In this document: piece by piece, positions 27,730-36,283 of the stretch
Numbering within the stretch: the stretch's first letter is position 1
How the letters are laid out: the number at the start of each line of letters is the position of its first letter
NCBI RefSeq assembly: GCF_001704295.1
Contig: NZ_CP012334.1
Coordinates: 186,001-250,000, forward strand
Length of the DNA stretch: 64,000 nt
From: Bordetella sp. H567
GTDB taxonomy: Bacteria > Pseudomonadota > Gammaproteobacteria > Burkholderiales > Burkholderiaceae_B
Direction: 5' to 3'
Translations under genes and position numbers: made by a program
The notes under the pieces: generated by a model
Databases searched by the model: none
Told to the model about the DNA's origin: nothing
What the model saw: only the letters and a program-made list of their open reading frames with translations

Positions 27730-28542
27730 GTCGGTGACCGCGATCAGGATATCCAGCGTGCCCCGAGTCTTGAGTTCGTTGAACACCTTCATCCAGAACT
27801 TCGATCCCTCGGTCTGCTCGATCCACAGGCCCAGGATGTCACGAGTGCCGTCCGGCAGGATCGCCAGCGCCAGGTACACCGCCTTGTTGCGTACCACGCC
27901 ATCTTCGCGGATCTTCACCCGCAACGCGTCGAAGAACACCACCGGATACATGGTCTCCAAAGGGCGGTTCTGCCAGGCGATCACCTCTTCCATAACCGCG
28001 TCGGTCACCGAACTGATGAACTCGGGCGAGACTTCCGTGCCGTACTGCTCAAGCAGAAAACCTTGGATCTCGCGCACCGTCATCCCCCGGGCGTACATGG
28101 CGATGATCTTGTCATCAAATCCCGTAAATCGACGCTTGTGCTTGGGAATCAGGATCGGCGCAAAACTGCCTTGCCGGTCCCGGGGAATGTCCACGCGTAG
28201 CGGCCCATCGTCGGTTATCACCGTCTTGCCACTGGTGCCGTTGCGATGGTTAGTGCTGCCTTCGGGCGGGTCCGTGCCGGCGCCATAGCCCAGGTGCTGG
28301 CCCATTTCCGCGCCCAGCGCCCGTTCGATCAGGGCCTTCTTGAACGCCATCGAAAGGTCCTGCACCGACTCCGGCGTCATCGGACCTTTGACGAACTCAT
28401 CCATCAGATTCGCAGGAATCGATGGCAATTCCCTCGGAGGTGCCTTTTGCTTGGTAGCCATAATGTGCTCCTCTGGAGCAGCTATGTTAGGCCTCAAACA
28501 CAAAATTTATGACACTCCCGCGGCATGACGCAACGGCGTAGG

Positions 28543-28575
28543 CGATTCGAGGCCGCGCTGGGCGGTCTCGAATCG
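28543..28575 (+). repeat. Hairpin module, copy 1
   Basis: Arm CGATTCGAGGCCGC, loop GCTGG, arm GCGGTCTCGAATCG: 13 Watson-Crick pairs and one G-U. The outer IS inserted only ~23 bp upstream, inside the conserved leader of this module (GGCATGACGCAACGGCGTAGG). Confidence 0.8.
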
Positions 28576-28707
28576 ACGGGCATGGCGAAATCTTTCTTCG
28601 GCTGAAGACCGAACGCTAGCGATGAGCCACTTTCCGCAGGCGTCGGCTTCCACTTATCAGCCCCGATCCACGCACGCCAACAACCACGGCATAACGCAAT
28701 GGCGTAG

Positions 28708-28744
28708 GTCGGTTCAGGGCCGCGCTGGGCGGCCCTGAACCGAC
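28708..28744 (+). repeat. Hairpin module, copy 2
   Basis: A perfect 16-bp stem, GTCGGTTCAGGGCCGC and GCGGCCCTGAACCGAC, around the same GCTGG loop, preceded by GGCATAACGCAATGGCGTAG, which aligns with the leader of copy 1 (about 165 bp upstream). Confidence 0.85.
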
Positions 28745-28836
28745 GGGCACCACAAGATCTTCGATCGGCAGGTCACATCACCGACGAAGCGCAAGAAACC
28801 CACCCGTCCCAGCGACCGTGATTAAGGCACAACGGA

Positions 28837-29037
28837 GTCCGTCGGGGGTGAGGCCTGTCGGGCCCGGCCCGTAGGAGCCGCGCGAGGGAATCCGAAGGAA
28901 GGACGGCCGGGCAAAAAAGCCGCAAGAACCCAAACGACGTTCGGCCGCCGTACGAGGATGACGACGCGGAAGTCCGCCGCGAAGGCGGCGGACCGGCTCC
29001 TCCGGGCCGGCCCCGACAGGCCTCACCCCCGACGGAC
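28837..29037 (+). repeat. Inverted-arm element, copy B
   Basis: 43-bp arms at 28837-28879 and 28995-29037, complementary at 41 of 43 positions, enclosing 115 bp. The interior is nearly the same as copy A in the opposite orientation, including the GTCCGCCGC hairpin and the A-run (GGGCAAAAAAGCCGC). Homology with copy A continues past both arms (for example TGATTAAGGCACA against TGATTAATGCACA). Confidence 0.85.
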
Positions 29038-29129
29038 GGCCCGAGAGCACTAACTACCCCCGAGAACACCACACCCCGCAAGCAAAACCCCACGCACCAC
29101 CCATCGAGGGTATACCCACGTACCACCCC

Positions 29130-29145
29130 GTACCAAAAACGGTAA
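29130..29145 (+). promoter_or_regulatory. Putative operator 1 of the 29-45 kb regulon
   Basis: GTACCAAAAACGGTAA, 67 bp upstream of the receptor gene at 29213, fits the shared consensus GTACCAAAAAYNGTAY at all but the last position. A further GTACC half-site lies just upstream. Confidence 0.55.
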
Positions 29146-29212
29146 AAATCCCAACACTAGAACTAGCCCCCAACCTGAAGTCCCCATCGGCCCTTTCCGA
29201 TCAGGAACCCTC

Positions 29213-30283
29213 ATGTCCATCCTGCCTCATCGCCACGCCACCGTTGGTCGATCCCCGCTGCAGTCCGGCATCGCGGCCGCACGCCGCGTGGCTGCCCGTG
29301 TCGACCTTGCGATGAGACTTTGCGTATTGGCCCTGGCCGCCGCTACCGCCAGCATCATCCCGGCAGGACCCGCCCGCGCCGCCTTCCCCGACCGCCCGAT
29401 CACCATCGTCGTACCGTATCCCGTCGGCGGTGCCACCGACACGCTGGCGCGCAGCATCGGCCAGCGCATATCCGAAGCCATGAAACAGTCCGTGGTCGTC
29501 GAGAACCGTACCGGAGGCAGCGGCCTGATCGGCATGTCGGTCGTCTCGCACGCCGCGCCCGATGGCTACACCGTCCTGTTCGGCTGCACTACCGACTCGG
29601 CCATCTTCAAAGCCGCCTCCAGGACGCCGCCCTCCGTCAACCTGCGCGACGACTTCGCCGCCGTCGCGGGCGTGGCGCTGGCACCGCACATCCTCGTCGT
29701 GCCGTCCAAGTCCGCCCCGCAGAACGTCCCGCAGCTTATCGACCTGCTCAAGCGCGAGCCCGGCAAGCACAATTTTGCCTCCATCGGTATCGGCACGCTC
29801 TCCCACCTGGAGGGTGAACTCCTGATGCTCACCACGGGCGTGCAGATCACCCACGTCCCCTATCGCGGCGGTTCGCAGGCCTTGATGGACTTGATCGCCG
29901 GCAATTCCAGCTTGATGTTCCTGAGTGCGCCCGCCGCCGTGCCTCACATGAAGAGCGGCGCGGTGCGGGTGCTTGCCGTGGCCGGCGACCACCGCCTGCC
30001 CATGCTGCCGGACGTCCCCACCATCACCGAAGCCGGTGTCAAGAACTTCAGCGCCGAGAACCTCTTCGGATTCTATGCGCCCAAGGGCACGCCTCCGGAC
30101 ATCGTCGACAGCCTGTCCAATGCCATCCAAGCCGCCTTGCAGCGCCCGGATTTGAAGTCCTTGCTGGAATCGCAGGGTCTGGAAGTGCAGTACACCACGC
30201 CTGCCGTATTCACCGAGCGCACCGTGAAGAATTTCGCGAACTTCGATGCCATCGTCAAAAAGGCAAACATCACGCTCGATTGA
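29213..30283 (+). CDS. Bug-family periplasmic receptor (tripartite tricarboxylate transporter type)
   Basis: 356 aa. After a signal region ending AGPARA, the mature start AFPDRPITIVVPYPVGGATDTLARSIGQ and the VVENRTGGSGLIGMSVVSHAAPDGYT loop are diagnostic of Bug proteins, which bind carboxylates and related solutes in the periplasm. ATG 29213 has AGGAACC upstream; an in-frame ATG at 29312 would give a shorter, typical signal peptide. No TctAB membrane genes are near, as is common for Bug genes. It may supply or sense the substrate of the neighbouring molybdenum hydroxylases. Confidence 0.92.
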   Translation: MSILPHRHATVGRSPLQSGIAAARRVAARVDLAMRLCVLALAAATASIIPAGPARAAFPDRPITIVVPYPVGGATDTLARSIGQRISEAMKQSVVVENRTGGSGLIGMSVVSHAAPDGYTVLFGCTTDSAIFKAASRTPPSVNLRDDFAAVAGVALAPHILVVPSKSAPQNVPQLIDLLKREPGKHNFASIGIGTLSHLEGELLMLTTGVQITHVPYRGGSQALMDLIAGNSSLMFLSAPAAVPHMKSGAVRVLAVAGDHRLPMLPDVPTITEAGVKNFSAENLFGFYAPKGTPPDIVDSLSNAIQAALQRPDLKSLLESQGLEVQYTTPAVFTERTVKNFANFDAIVKKANITLD

Positions 30284-30310
30284 AAAAATGCCGGGCATCG
30301 TGCCCGGCAT
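30282..30310 (-). terminator. Rho-independent terminator of the deacetylase gene
   Basis: On the minus strand, ATGCCGGGCA-CGA-TGCCCGGCAT followed by TTTTTTCA: a perfect 10-bp stem with a T-run, 30 bp after the stop at 30340. It may also stop transcription of the converging receptor gene. Confidence 0.85.
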
Positions 30311-30339
30311 CCTGCGCGGTGCCACGCCCGCATTGGCCG

Positions 30340-31230
30340 CTACATCGTCCCTTCCGGCAGCTTCGCGCAATGGTCGTAGATCGCGCCGGGCCGAGTGAAC
30401 CACACCTCGTTGCGGCGCGGATGTTCCGCGATGTACTTCAGCGCGCGCCGCATCGCGCGCAGGCGGTACGGCTGGCCCGTCACCATGGTATGCAGCGCGA
30501 TACCGAAAACCAGCGGCTGCTTGGCGCTCTGGTCCAGCATTTCCTCGAACTGGTCGATGATCATCTGGCTGAACTGGTCGGGCGTGTGATGCCGCACCAG
30601 CATCTGCGGAGAGTCGTTCAATTCCAGGGGATAGGGTACCGACATGATGCGGCCGGCTCGCGTCTTCATCCAGATCGGCTGGTCGTCCGCCGGCCAGTCC
30701 ATCAGGAACTTGTAGCCGGCTTCCTGCAGCAGGTCCGGCGTATGGCGGCTATGCGACATCCACGGCGCCATCCAGCCGCGCACCTCCTGGCCTGTATGCT
30801 CCAGGATGGCGTCGCGCACTTCGGCCAGGAAGCGGGCCTCGTCCGGTTCCCACATCGTGCCGTGGCGCTCGGCGTTGGTGCGGCCGTGGCCGATGAACTC
30901 GTCGCCGCGGGCCTTGATCGGCGCGATCAGTTCCGGGCAGTACTTGAAGATCTCGGTATTGCACAGGTGGGAGGCGGGCAGGCCCAGTTCGTCCAGCATG
31001 TCCAGGATGCGCCAGACACCGATGCGGTTGCCGTAGTCGGTCCACGCGAAGGCGCGCTGATCCGGCGCCGGCAGCGGCACGGTCAGGTTGTGGCTCAGGC
31101 CCGTGCCGAAAGCGAAGATCTCGATATTCAAGCCGATGTGCATCGCGATGCGCTTGCCTTCGGGCCAGCTGTAGTCTTTGCGCGCGCCGATGGCGCGATA
31201 GGGATAGCGGTCGTGGGTGGGCAGCAGCAT
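30340..31230 (-). CDS. Polysaccharide deacetylase-fold amidohydrolase (PuuE/allantoinase-like)
   Basis: 296 aa NodB-fold protein. Visible features: YGNRIGVWRILDMLDELGLPASHLCN, the zinc-type GDEFIGHGRTNAERHG, and RGWMAPWMSHSRHTPDLLQEAGYKFLMDW. The metal-binding DD pair of classical chitin deacetylases is absent, as in the PuuE group that hydrolyses allantoin or related cyclic amides. It diverges from the molybdenum hydroxylase operon and shares its promoter region, so ring opening of an N-heterocycle is a reasonable guess. The ATG has GGAGAGAACC upstream. Confidence 0.82.
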   Translation of the reverse strand: MLLPTHDRYPYRAIGARKDYSWPEGKRIAMHIGLNIEIFAFGTGLSHNLTVPLPAPDQRAFAWTDYGNRIGVWRILDMLDELGLPASHLCNTEIFKYCPELIAPIKARGDEFIGHGRTNAERHGTMWEPDEARFLAEVRDAILEHTGQEVRGWMAPWMSHSRHTPDLLQEAGYKFLMDWPADDQPIWMKTRAGRIMSVPYPLELNDSPQMLVRHHTPDQFSQMIIDQFEEMLDQSAKQPLVFGIALHTMVTGQPYRLRAMRRALKYIAEHPRRNEVWFTRPGAIYDHCAKLPEGTM

Positions 31231-31351
31231 GGCGGTTCTCTCCGGGTCTACTCGAGCGGCCGAAGCCTGGGTTGGGACGGGGCGCCCGCGGGGCGGGGCG
31301 CCGCGTCATGGAACGCATGGCGGGACGGGCGGCGGTACGTCCGTTGTGACC

Positions 31352-31367
31352 GTACCAAAAATAGTTA
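31352..31367 (+). promoter_or_regulatory. Putative operator 2 of the 29-45 kb regulon
   Basis: GTACCAAAAATAGTTA in the 200-bp divergent interval between the deacetylase and the first molybdenum hydroxylase operon, followed by AT-rich promoter-like sequence (TATAATTCCATAAATATAAC). Confidence 0.5.
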
Positions 31368-31430
31368 TAATTCCATAAATATAACACCGCGCTTTCGGCT
31401 GTCCGGCCTGCGGCCAGGGGGTATCCGGCG

Positions 31431-32303
31431 ATGAAACCGAGCAGATTCGTGCACTACGAACCCACCTCCGTGGACCAGGCGGTGATGATTCTTGCCGACG
31501 TCTGCGAGCAGGACGGACGCGTGCTCGCCGGCGGCCAGACCCTGGTTCCCGCGATGGCGCTGCGCCTGGCACGGCCCGCCTATCTGGTCGACATCAACCG
31601 TATCGACGAACTGCGCCGGCTCGAGCTGCGCGACGGCAGGCTGCACATCGGCGCCTGCGTGCGCCACGCCGATTTCCACGCGCCCGCCGCGCCGGGCCCG
31701 CTGGGCACGCTCTTGTCCACGGTCGTGCGCCATATCGCGCACCTGCCCATCCGTACGCGCGGCACTTTCTGCGGCAGCATCGCCAACGCCGATCCGGCCT
31801 CCGAATGGTGCCTGGTCGCGGCCACGCTGGACGCGGTCTTCGAAGCGCGCAGCCTGCGCGGCACGCGGCATATCGACGCGCGCGGGTTCTTCCACGGCTA
31901 TATGGCCACCGACCTGGCCGCCGACGAATTGCTGGTCAGCGCCAGCCTGCCGGTGCTGCCCGCGGGCACGCGCCACGGCTTTCACGAATACAGCCGGCGC
32001 GCCGGCGATTTCGCGCAGGCCATGGCGCTGGCCACGTACGAGCTGCGTGACGGCGTGATGCGCGATGTCCGGATCGGCGTGGGCGGCGTGGAAGACCGCC
32101 CGCGCCGCATGCCCGCGGCGCAGGCCTGCCTGGAGGGCGAGACGCCCGGGGCGCACGCCTACGCGCGCGCGGCCGAGGCCGCGGCGATGGAAGCCGAACC
32201 GACCGATAGCGGCGAGGACGAACGGGCCTACCGGCGCGACCTGGTGCGCGCCGTCGTGGAGCGCGCGCTGGCCCAGGCCCATGACGACGTGCCGGCACGG
32301 TAG
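31431..32303 (+). CDS. Molybdenum hydroxylase FAD-binding subunit (CoxM/XdhB-like), system 1
   Basis: 290 aa. FAD-binding motifs AGGQTLVPAMALRLARP and TRGTFCGSIANADPASEW. Medium subunit of a xanthine dehydrogenase-family enzyme that passes electrons from the molybdenum site through the [2Fe-2S] centres to FAD. First gene of a three-gene set (medium, small, large). Confidence 0.93.
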   Translation: MKPSRFVHYEPTSVDQAVMILADVCEQDGRVLAGGQTLVPAMALRLARPAYLVDINRIDELRRLELRDGRLHIGACVRHADFHAPAAPGPLGTLLSTVVRHIAHLPIRTRGTFCGSIANADPASEWCLVAATLDAVFEARSLRGTRHIDARGFFHGYMATDLAADELLVSASLPVLPAGTRHGFHEYSRRAGDFAQAMALATYELRDGVMRDVRIGVGGVEDRPRRMPAAQACLEGETPGAHAYARAAEAAAMEAEPTDSGEDERAYRRDLVRAVVERALAQAHDDVPAR

Positions 32304-32319
32304 CGAGCAGGAGATATCG

Positions 32320-32895
32320 ATGAACGAGCGTGACGACACAGCGGGCGCGGACCACGACATCGTGCTGAGGATCAACGGCGTGCAATACCCGCTCCGGGTG
32401 GAGGCACGCAAGACGCTGGTCGACGCCATCCGCGACGACTGCGGCCAGACCGGCACGCACATCGGTTGCGAACACGGCGTCTGCGGCGCCTGCACCGTGC
32501 TGATGGACGGCGAACCGGTGCGGTCCTGCCTGATGTTCGCGGTACAGGCCGAAGGCAGCTGCATCCGCACCGTGGAAGGACTGGCCAACGGCCCGCACTT
32601 TCATCCGATGCAGCAAGCCTTCATGGACCACCATGCCTTGCAGTGCGGCTTCTGTACACCGGGCTTCCTGATGCTGGCGACCGGCGCGCTGGAGCGCAAC
32701 CCGGACATCAGCGATGAGGAACTCCTGGACGTTCTGTCGTCGAATCTGTGCCGTTGTACCGGATACCAGAACATCCTGGCCGCGGTGCGCGCCGCGCGCT
32801 CCGCCATGGCCGCCGGCACCCTCGCGCGGCCGCCTGAAGGCGGCGCTCCCTCCCATGGGGAGGATGTCGCGCAGCGACAGGAGGGTACACAATGA
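32320..32895 (+). CDS. Molybdenum hydroxylase [2Fe-2S] subunit, system 1
   Basis: 191 aa. Plant-ferredoxin cluster CEHGVCGACTVLMDG...C and the second all-helical cluster CGFCTPGF...CRCTGYQNI. It carries a longer C-terminal tail than usual (~25 residues, Ala/Gly/Pro-rich). Its stop overlaps the next start (ATGA). Confidence 0.95.
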   Translation: MNERDDTAGADHDIVLRINGVQYPLRVEARKTLVDAIRDDCGQTGTHIGCEHGVCGACTVLMDGEPVRSCLMFAVQAEGSCIRTVEGLANGPHFHPMQQAFMDHHALQCGFCTPGFLMLATGALERNPDISDEELLDVLSSNLCRCTGYQNILAAVRAARSAMAAGTLARPPEGGAPSHGEDVAQRQEGTQ

Positions 32896-35321
32896 ATGCT
32901 CACGTAGTCGACGAACCGCGCGTGGACGCGCCCGTGACGGACGAACGCATCGTCGGACGCTCGGTATCGCGCCTGGAAGATCCTCCGCTGGTACGCGGCG
33001 AAGCCTGCTTCGCCGGCGACGTCAATTTTCCGCGGCAACTGCATATGCGCGTGGTGCGGGCGCAGACGGCCCATGGACGCATCGTCGCCATCGATACCGC
33101 GCGGGCGCTGGCCCTGCGCGGCGTGGTCGCGGCCTGGACGGGTGCGGACGTGGCCGATATCCCGCCCATCCCGTTCCGCGCCACCAAGGTTACCGGCCTG
33201 GAACCCTACTGCCAGCCCATCCTGGCGCGGGAGCGCGTGCGCTACGTCGGCGAACCCGTTGCGGTGGTGTTCGCGGACACCCCCTATATCGCGGAGGACG
33301 CCGCGGATCTCGTCGACGTCCAGATCGATCCCTTGCCGCCCATCCTGTCCGCCACCGACGCGCCCGGCGAGTTCCTGCCCGGCCTGAACACGGAACCGAC
33401 GGTGATCCGCAAGGGCTACGGCGACGTGGCGGCCGCCTTCGCGGCGGCGCACGCCGTGATCGCGCTGGAGCTTTCCATAGGCCGGCATTCCGGCGTGCCG
33501 CTGGAATGCCGCGGCGCGGTGGCCCGCTACGACGCCGCGCGCGATGTCCTGGAAATGTACGGGGCGGCGAAGAAGTCGCACTGGAACCGCGACGAGATGG
33601 CGAAAATGCTGGGCCGCAGTCCCAGCAGCTTTCACCTGTACGAAGGCCACGTGGGGGGTGGTTTCGGCGTGCGCGGCGAAATCTATCCCGAGGACGTGCT
33701 GGTGTGCCTGGCCGCGCTGCGCCTGCGCCGGCCCGTCAAGTGGATCGAGGACCGCCGCGAGAATCTCATGGCGACCAACCATTCGCGCGAACAGCAACAC
33801 CGGATAGAAGCCGCTGTCGACGCGCAAGGCCACATCCTGGGCATACGAAATACCTTCTTTCACGCGCAGGGCGCCTACACGCGCACGCACGGCGCGCGCG
33901 TGGCCGATATGTCGGCGGGCCTGTTGCTGGGGCCCTATCGCGTGCCGGCCTACGAAGTGGCGGGCCACTATCGTCTGGTGAACAAGACGCCGGCGGCGAC
34001 CTACCGCTCGCCAGGACGCTATGAAACCACCTTCGTGCGCGAGCGCCTGATGGACGCCATCGCGCAGCGGATCGGCATCGACGCCATCGAGGCGCGACGC
34101 CGCAATCTGGTCAAGGCGCACGAGATGCCCTACGCCCGTCCGCTCGATGCCCTGGGTACCGACGTGGTGCTGGATTCGGGCGACTACGACGGGCTCATCG
34201 ACAAGACGCTGGCGCGGCTGGACTGGCCGCGCCTGCAGGCGGACCTGGCGCGCCGCCGCGCGGCCGGGGAATGCGTGGGCCTGGGCCTGGCGATGTTCGT
34301 CGAGAAATCCGGCCTGGGGCCATCGGACATGGTTCGCTTGACCGTCGACGCCAGCGGCGCGATCGAACTCGTCACGGGGGCCGGCTCCGTCGGACAGGGC
34401 ATGGAAACAGCGCTGGCGCAGATCTGCGCGCAGGAGCTGGGAGTGGATTACCGCCGCGTGCGCGTCATCCACGGACGCACAGACCTTATCGAATTCGGCA
34501 ACGGCGCGCATGCGTCGCGGGTCACCGTGATGTCGGGATCGGCGACGCAAATTGCCGCGCGCAAGGTGCGCGCGAAGGCGCTGGATGTGGCCGCGAAGCT
34601 GCTGGACGCCACGCCCGCCGACCTGACGATAGGCGGCGGCCGCATTCGGCGCACCGCCGAGCCGGACGGCCGCACTGTCGGGCTGGAGGAAGTGGCCCGC
34701 TACCTGCATCCCGGCTCGCGCACCAGCGACGGGCATGAACCCGGCTTGTCCGCCGAGGGATGGTTCTACAGCGACCACATGAACTACCCCTATGGCGTGC
34801 ACGCGGCGCAGGTGTGCATCGACGCCGACACCGGGCAGGTGCGCATCGAAAAATACCTGGTGGCCTACGACGTGGGCCGCGCGGTCAATCCCATGCTGAT
34901 CGAAGGCCAGATCGTCGGCGGCCTGGCCCAGGGCATCGGGGGCGCGCTGTTCGAGGAATTCACCTATGACGCCGAAGGCCAGCCCTTGTCGACGACCTTC
35001 GCCGACTACGTCATGGTCACCGCGCATGAGATGCCGCCGGTGGACGTGCTGATCACGGAAGACGCGCCCAGCCCCCTGAACCCCATGGGCCTGAAGGGCG
35101 CCGGGGAGGGCGGCACGAATGCCGCCGGCGCGGCGATCGCCGCGGCCGTGGACGATGCGCTGGGCGCGCCCGGCTTCGTGACGCGGCTGCCGATCAAGCC
35201 GCTGGACGTGCGGCGCCACATCGCCGCGCGGGAGGCACGGGAACGCCCGGCGGCGAAGATCCCCCGCCCTGAGCTCCGCGCACGGACGGAGTGGTGTACT
35301 GTTTTTGGTACGAGTATTTAA
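32892..35321 (+). CDS. Molybdenum hydroxylase large (molybdopterin-binding) subunit, system 1
   Basis: 809 aa. GRSVSRLEDPPLVRGEACFAGDV at the N-terminus, GHVGGGFGVRGEIYPEDVL (cofactor-binding glycine loop), GSVGQGMETALAQICAQEL, and the C-terminal GAGEGGTNAAGAAIA with the catalytic Glu. It hydroxylates an aromatic heterocycle or aldehyde using water. The substrate is not given by sequence; the CoA ligase and deacetylase nearby favour a heteroaromatic acid. The last ~20 residues run into a promoter with an operator-like site. Confidence 0.94.
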   Translation: MNAHVVDEPRVDAPVTDERIVGRSVSRLEDPPLVRGEACFAGDVNFPRQLHMRVVRAQTAHGRIVAIDTARALALRGVVAAWTGADVADIPPIPFRATKVTGLEPYCQPILARERVRYVGEPVAVVFADTPYIAEDAADLVDVQIDPLPPILSATDAPGEFLPGLNTEPTVIRKGYGDVAAAFAAAHAVIALELSIGRHSGVPLECRGAVARYDAARDVLEMYGAAKKSHWNRDEMAKMLGRSPSSFHLYEGHVGGGFGVRGEIYPEDVLVCLAALRLRRPVKWIEDRRENLMATNHSREQQHRIEAAVDAQGHILGIRNTFFHAQGAYTRTHGARVADMSAGLLLGPYRVPAYEVAGHYRLVNKTPAATYRSPGRYETTFVRERLMDAIAQRIGIDAIEARRRNLVKAHEMPYARPLDALGTDVVLDSGDYDGLIDKTLARLDWPRLQADLARRRAAGECVGLGLAMFVEKSGLGPSDMVRLTVDASGAIELVTGAGSVGQGMETALAQICAQELGVDYRRVRVIHGRTDLIEFGNGAHASRVTVMSGSATQIAARKVRAKALDVAAKLLDATPADLTIGGGRIRRTAEPDGRTVGLEEVARYLHPGSRTSDGHEPGLSAEGWFYSDHMNYPYGVHAAQVCIDADTGQVRIEKYLVAYDVGRAVNPMLIEGQIVGGLAQGIGGALFEEFTYDAEGQPLSTTFADYVMVTAHEMPPVDVLITEDAPSPLNPMGLKGAGEGGTNAAGAAIAAAVDDALGAPGFVTRLPIKPLDVRRHIAAREARERPAAKIPRPELRARTEWCTVFGTSI
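35296..35311 (-). promoter_or_regulatory. Putative operator 3 of the 29-45 kb regulon
   Basis: On the minus strand GTACCAAAAACAGTAC, a full match to the shared consensus, at the very end of the large-subunit gene and 160 bp upstream of the CoxG-like gene. Confidence 0.5.
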
Positions 35322-35470
35322 TTTGGCATAGAGCTGCTACACTGCCACATGCTCCCGGATCTTGCGCCGGCGCGCGCCGCGCGGCATGCGCCCATCGCCG
35401 CGCGCCGGGACCTGGATAGAAGACATTTACGCCAGCGCCACCGCCTGGCGCACCGGGGAGGACCACCGTC

Positions 35471-36127
35471 ATGCAATTCACCAACGACTTCGAAGTATCG
35501 CTGCCGCCGGACCAGGCATGGCCCGTCCTGATGGACATCGAACGCATCGTGCCTTGCATGCCCGGCGCCGAACTGGTGGAAATCGTCGACGAGAAAACCT
35601 TCAAGGGCAAGGTCGCCGTCAAGCTGGGGCCCGTCGCCCTGTCCTTCCTGTGCAACGCGGCCTTCGAGGAAATCGACAACGCCGCGCATACCGCGCGCAT
35701 CAAGGCCAGCGGGGCGGACGCCAAGGGGCGCGGCAACGCCAACACCACGATCCGGTTCGGCCTGCAGCCCAGCGCGAAAGGGTCCAAGGTCATCATCGAT
35801 ACCGACCTGACGCTGTCCGGCGCGGTGGCGCAGTACGGCCGCGGCGTCGGCATGATCCAGACCGTCGCCAACCAGATCATCTCGCAGTTCTCCAGGAACC
35901 TGGAAGCGCAGATTTCCCAAGGCCGGCAGGCCGAAGTGCCCGCGGCGCCGGGCGTGTCGCAAGGCACTGCGGGCGCCGCGGCCGCCGGCATGGACGGGGC
36001 GCCCGCCGCGCCGCGCCAGGCAGCGCGGCCGCCGGTCCAGCCGGCCAAGCCCATCAGCGGCTTTTCGCTGATCCTGTCCTCGCTGTGGGCCATGATCCGC
36101 GGCTGGTTCGGCGGTTCGTCGCGCTGA
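35471..36127 (+). CDS. CoxG-like SRPBCC-domain protein
   Basis: 218 aa. The first ~145 residues match CoxG (MQFTNDFEVSLPPDQAWPVLMDIERIVPCMPGAEL...FKGKVAVKLGPV), a START/SRPBCC-fold protein thought to tether or mature molybdenum hydroxylases at the membrane. An Ala/Pro linker leads to a C-terminal hydrophobic segment (FSLILSSLWAMIRGWFGG) that could anchor it. It follows the system 1 genes and has its own promoter region. Confidence 0.9.
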   Translation: MQFTNDFEVSLPPDQAWPVLMDIERIVPCMPGAELVEIVDEKTFKGKVAVKLGPVALSFLCNAAFEEIDNAAHTARIKASGADAKGRGNANTTIRFGLQPSAKGSKVIIDTDLTLSGAVAQYGRGVGMIQTVANQIISQFSRNLEAQISQGRQAEVPAAPGVSQGTAGAAAAGMDGAPAAPRQAARPPVQPAKPISGFSLILSSLWAMIRGWFGGSSR

Positions 36128-36283
36128 CGGCGGCGGCCAGGCGCCGGCGCGGCCGCCGCGCCCCGGGGCCTGCCCGCCACCGCGCCCTGCACGCGTGACC
36201 GCCCGCTTCGCACGCCCTCGCAGTACAAAAAAAGACACTTTTCCCGATTTTTACCAAGCACATGTCCAGGCCAAGACGGCCGC

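Larger units (their letters stand above)
25821..28461 (-). pseudogene. Transposase gene of the outer IS256-family copy, disrupted
   Basis: The 5' part (28461 down to 27738) encodes the first ~240 residues (MATKQKAPPRELPSIPANLM...LDILIAVTDG). The 3' part (26347 down to 25821) encodes the rest from LKGMEQALNAVF to FTDPYH and a TGA stop. The gap is the inserted second copy. The two halves together would rebuild the intact 416-aa protein, so inactivation is due only to the insertion. Confidence 0.95.
25748..28519 (-). mobile_element. IS256-family element (outer copy), interrupted by a second copy
   Basis: Ends GGGACTGTCAGG... (25748) and ...ATGACACTCCC (28519), imperfect ~27-bp inverted repeats. 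Flanked by a perfect 8-bp target duplication GCGGCATG at 25740-25747 and 28520-28527. Removing the inner insertion (1382 bp) and its 8-bp duplication leaves 1382 bp, exactly the inner element's length. Its transposase gene runs on the minus strand. Confidence 0.95.
28520..29212. other. Gene-poor region with right half of the hairpin-repeat cluster
   Basis: 693 bp with no convincing gene. It holds hairpin modules 1 and 2 and arm element B, then ~130 bp of A/C-rich sequence that leads into the promoter of the next receptor gene, including an operator-like site at 29130. Confidence 0.7.

Noticed and set aside
25130-29212. Integron attC sites or a toxin-antitoxin pair in the gene desert
   Set aside because: The hairpins lack attC core sites (GTTRRRY/RYYYAAC), there is no integrase, and no pair of small genes with ribosome-binding sites is seen.
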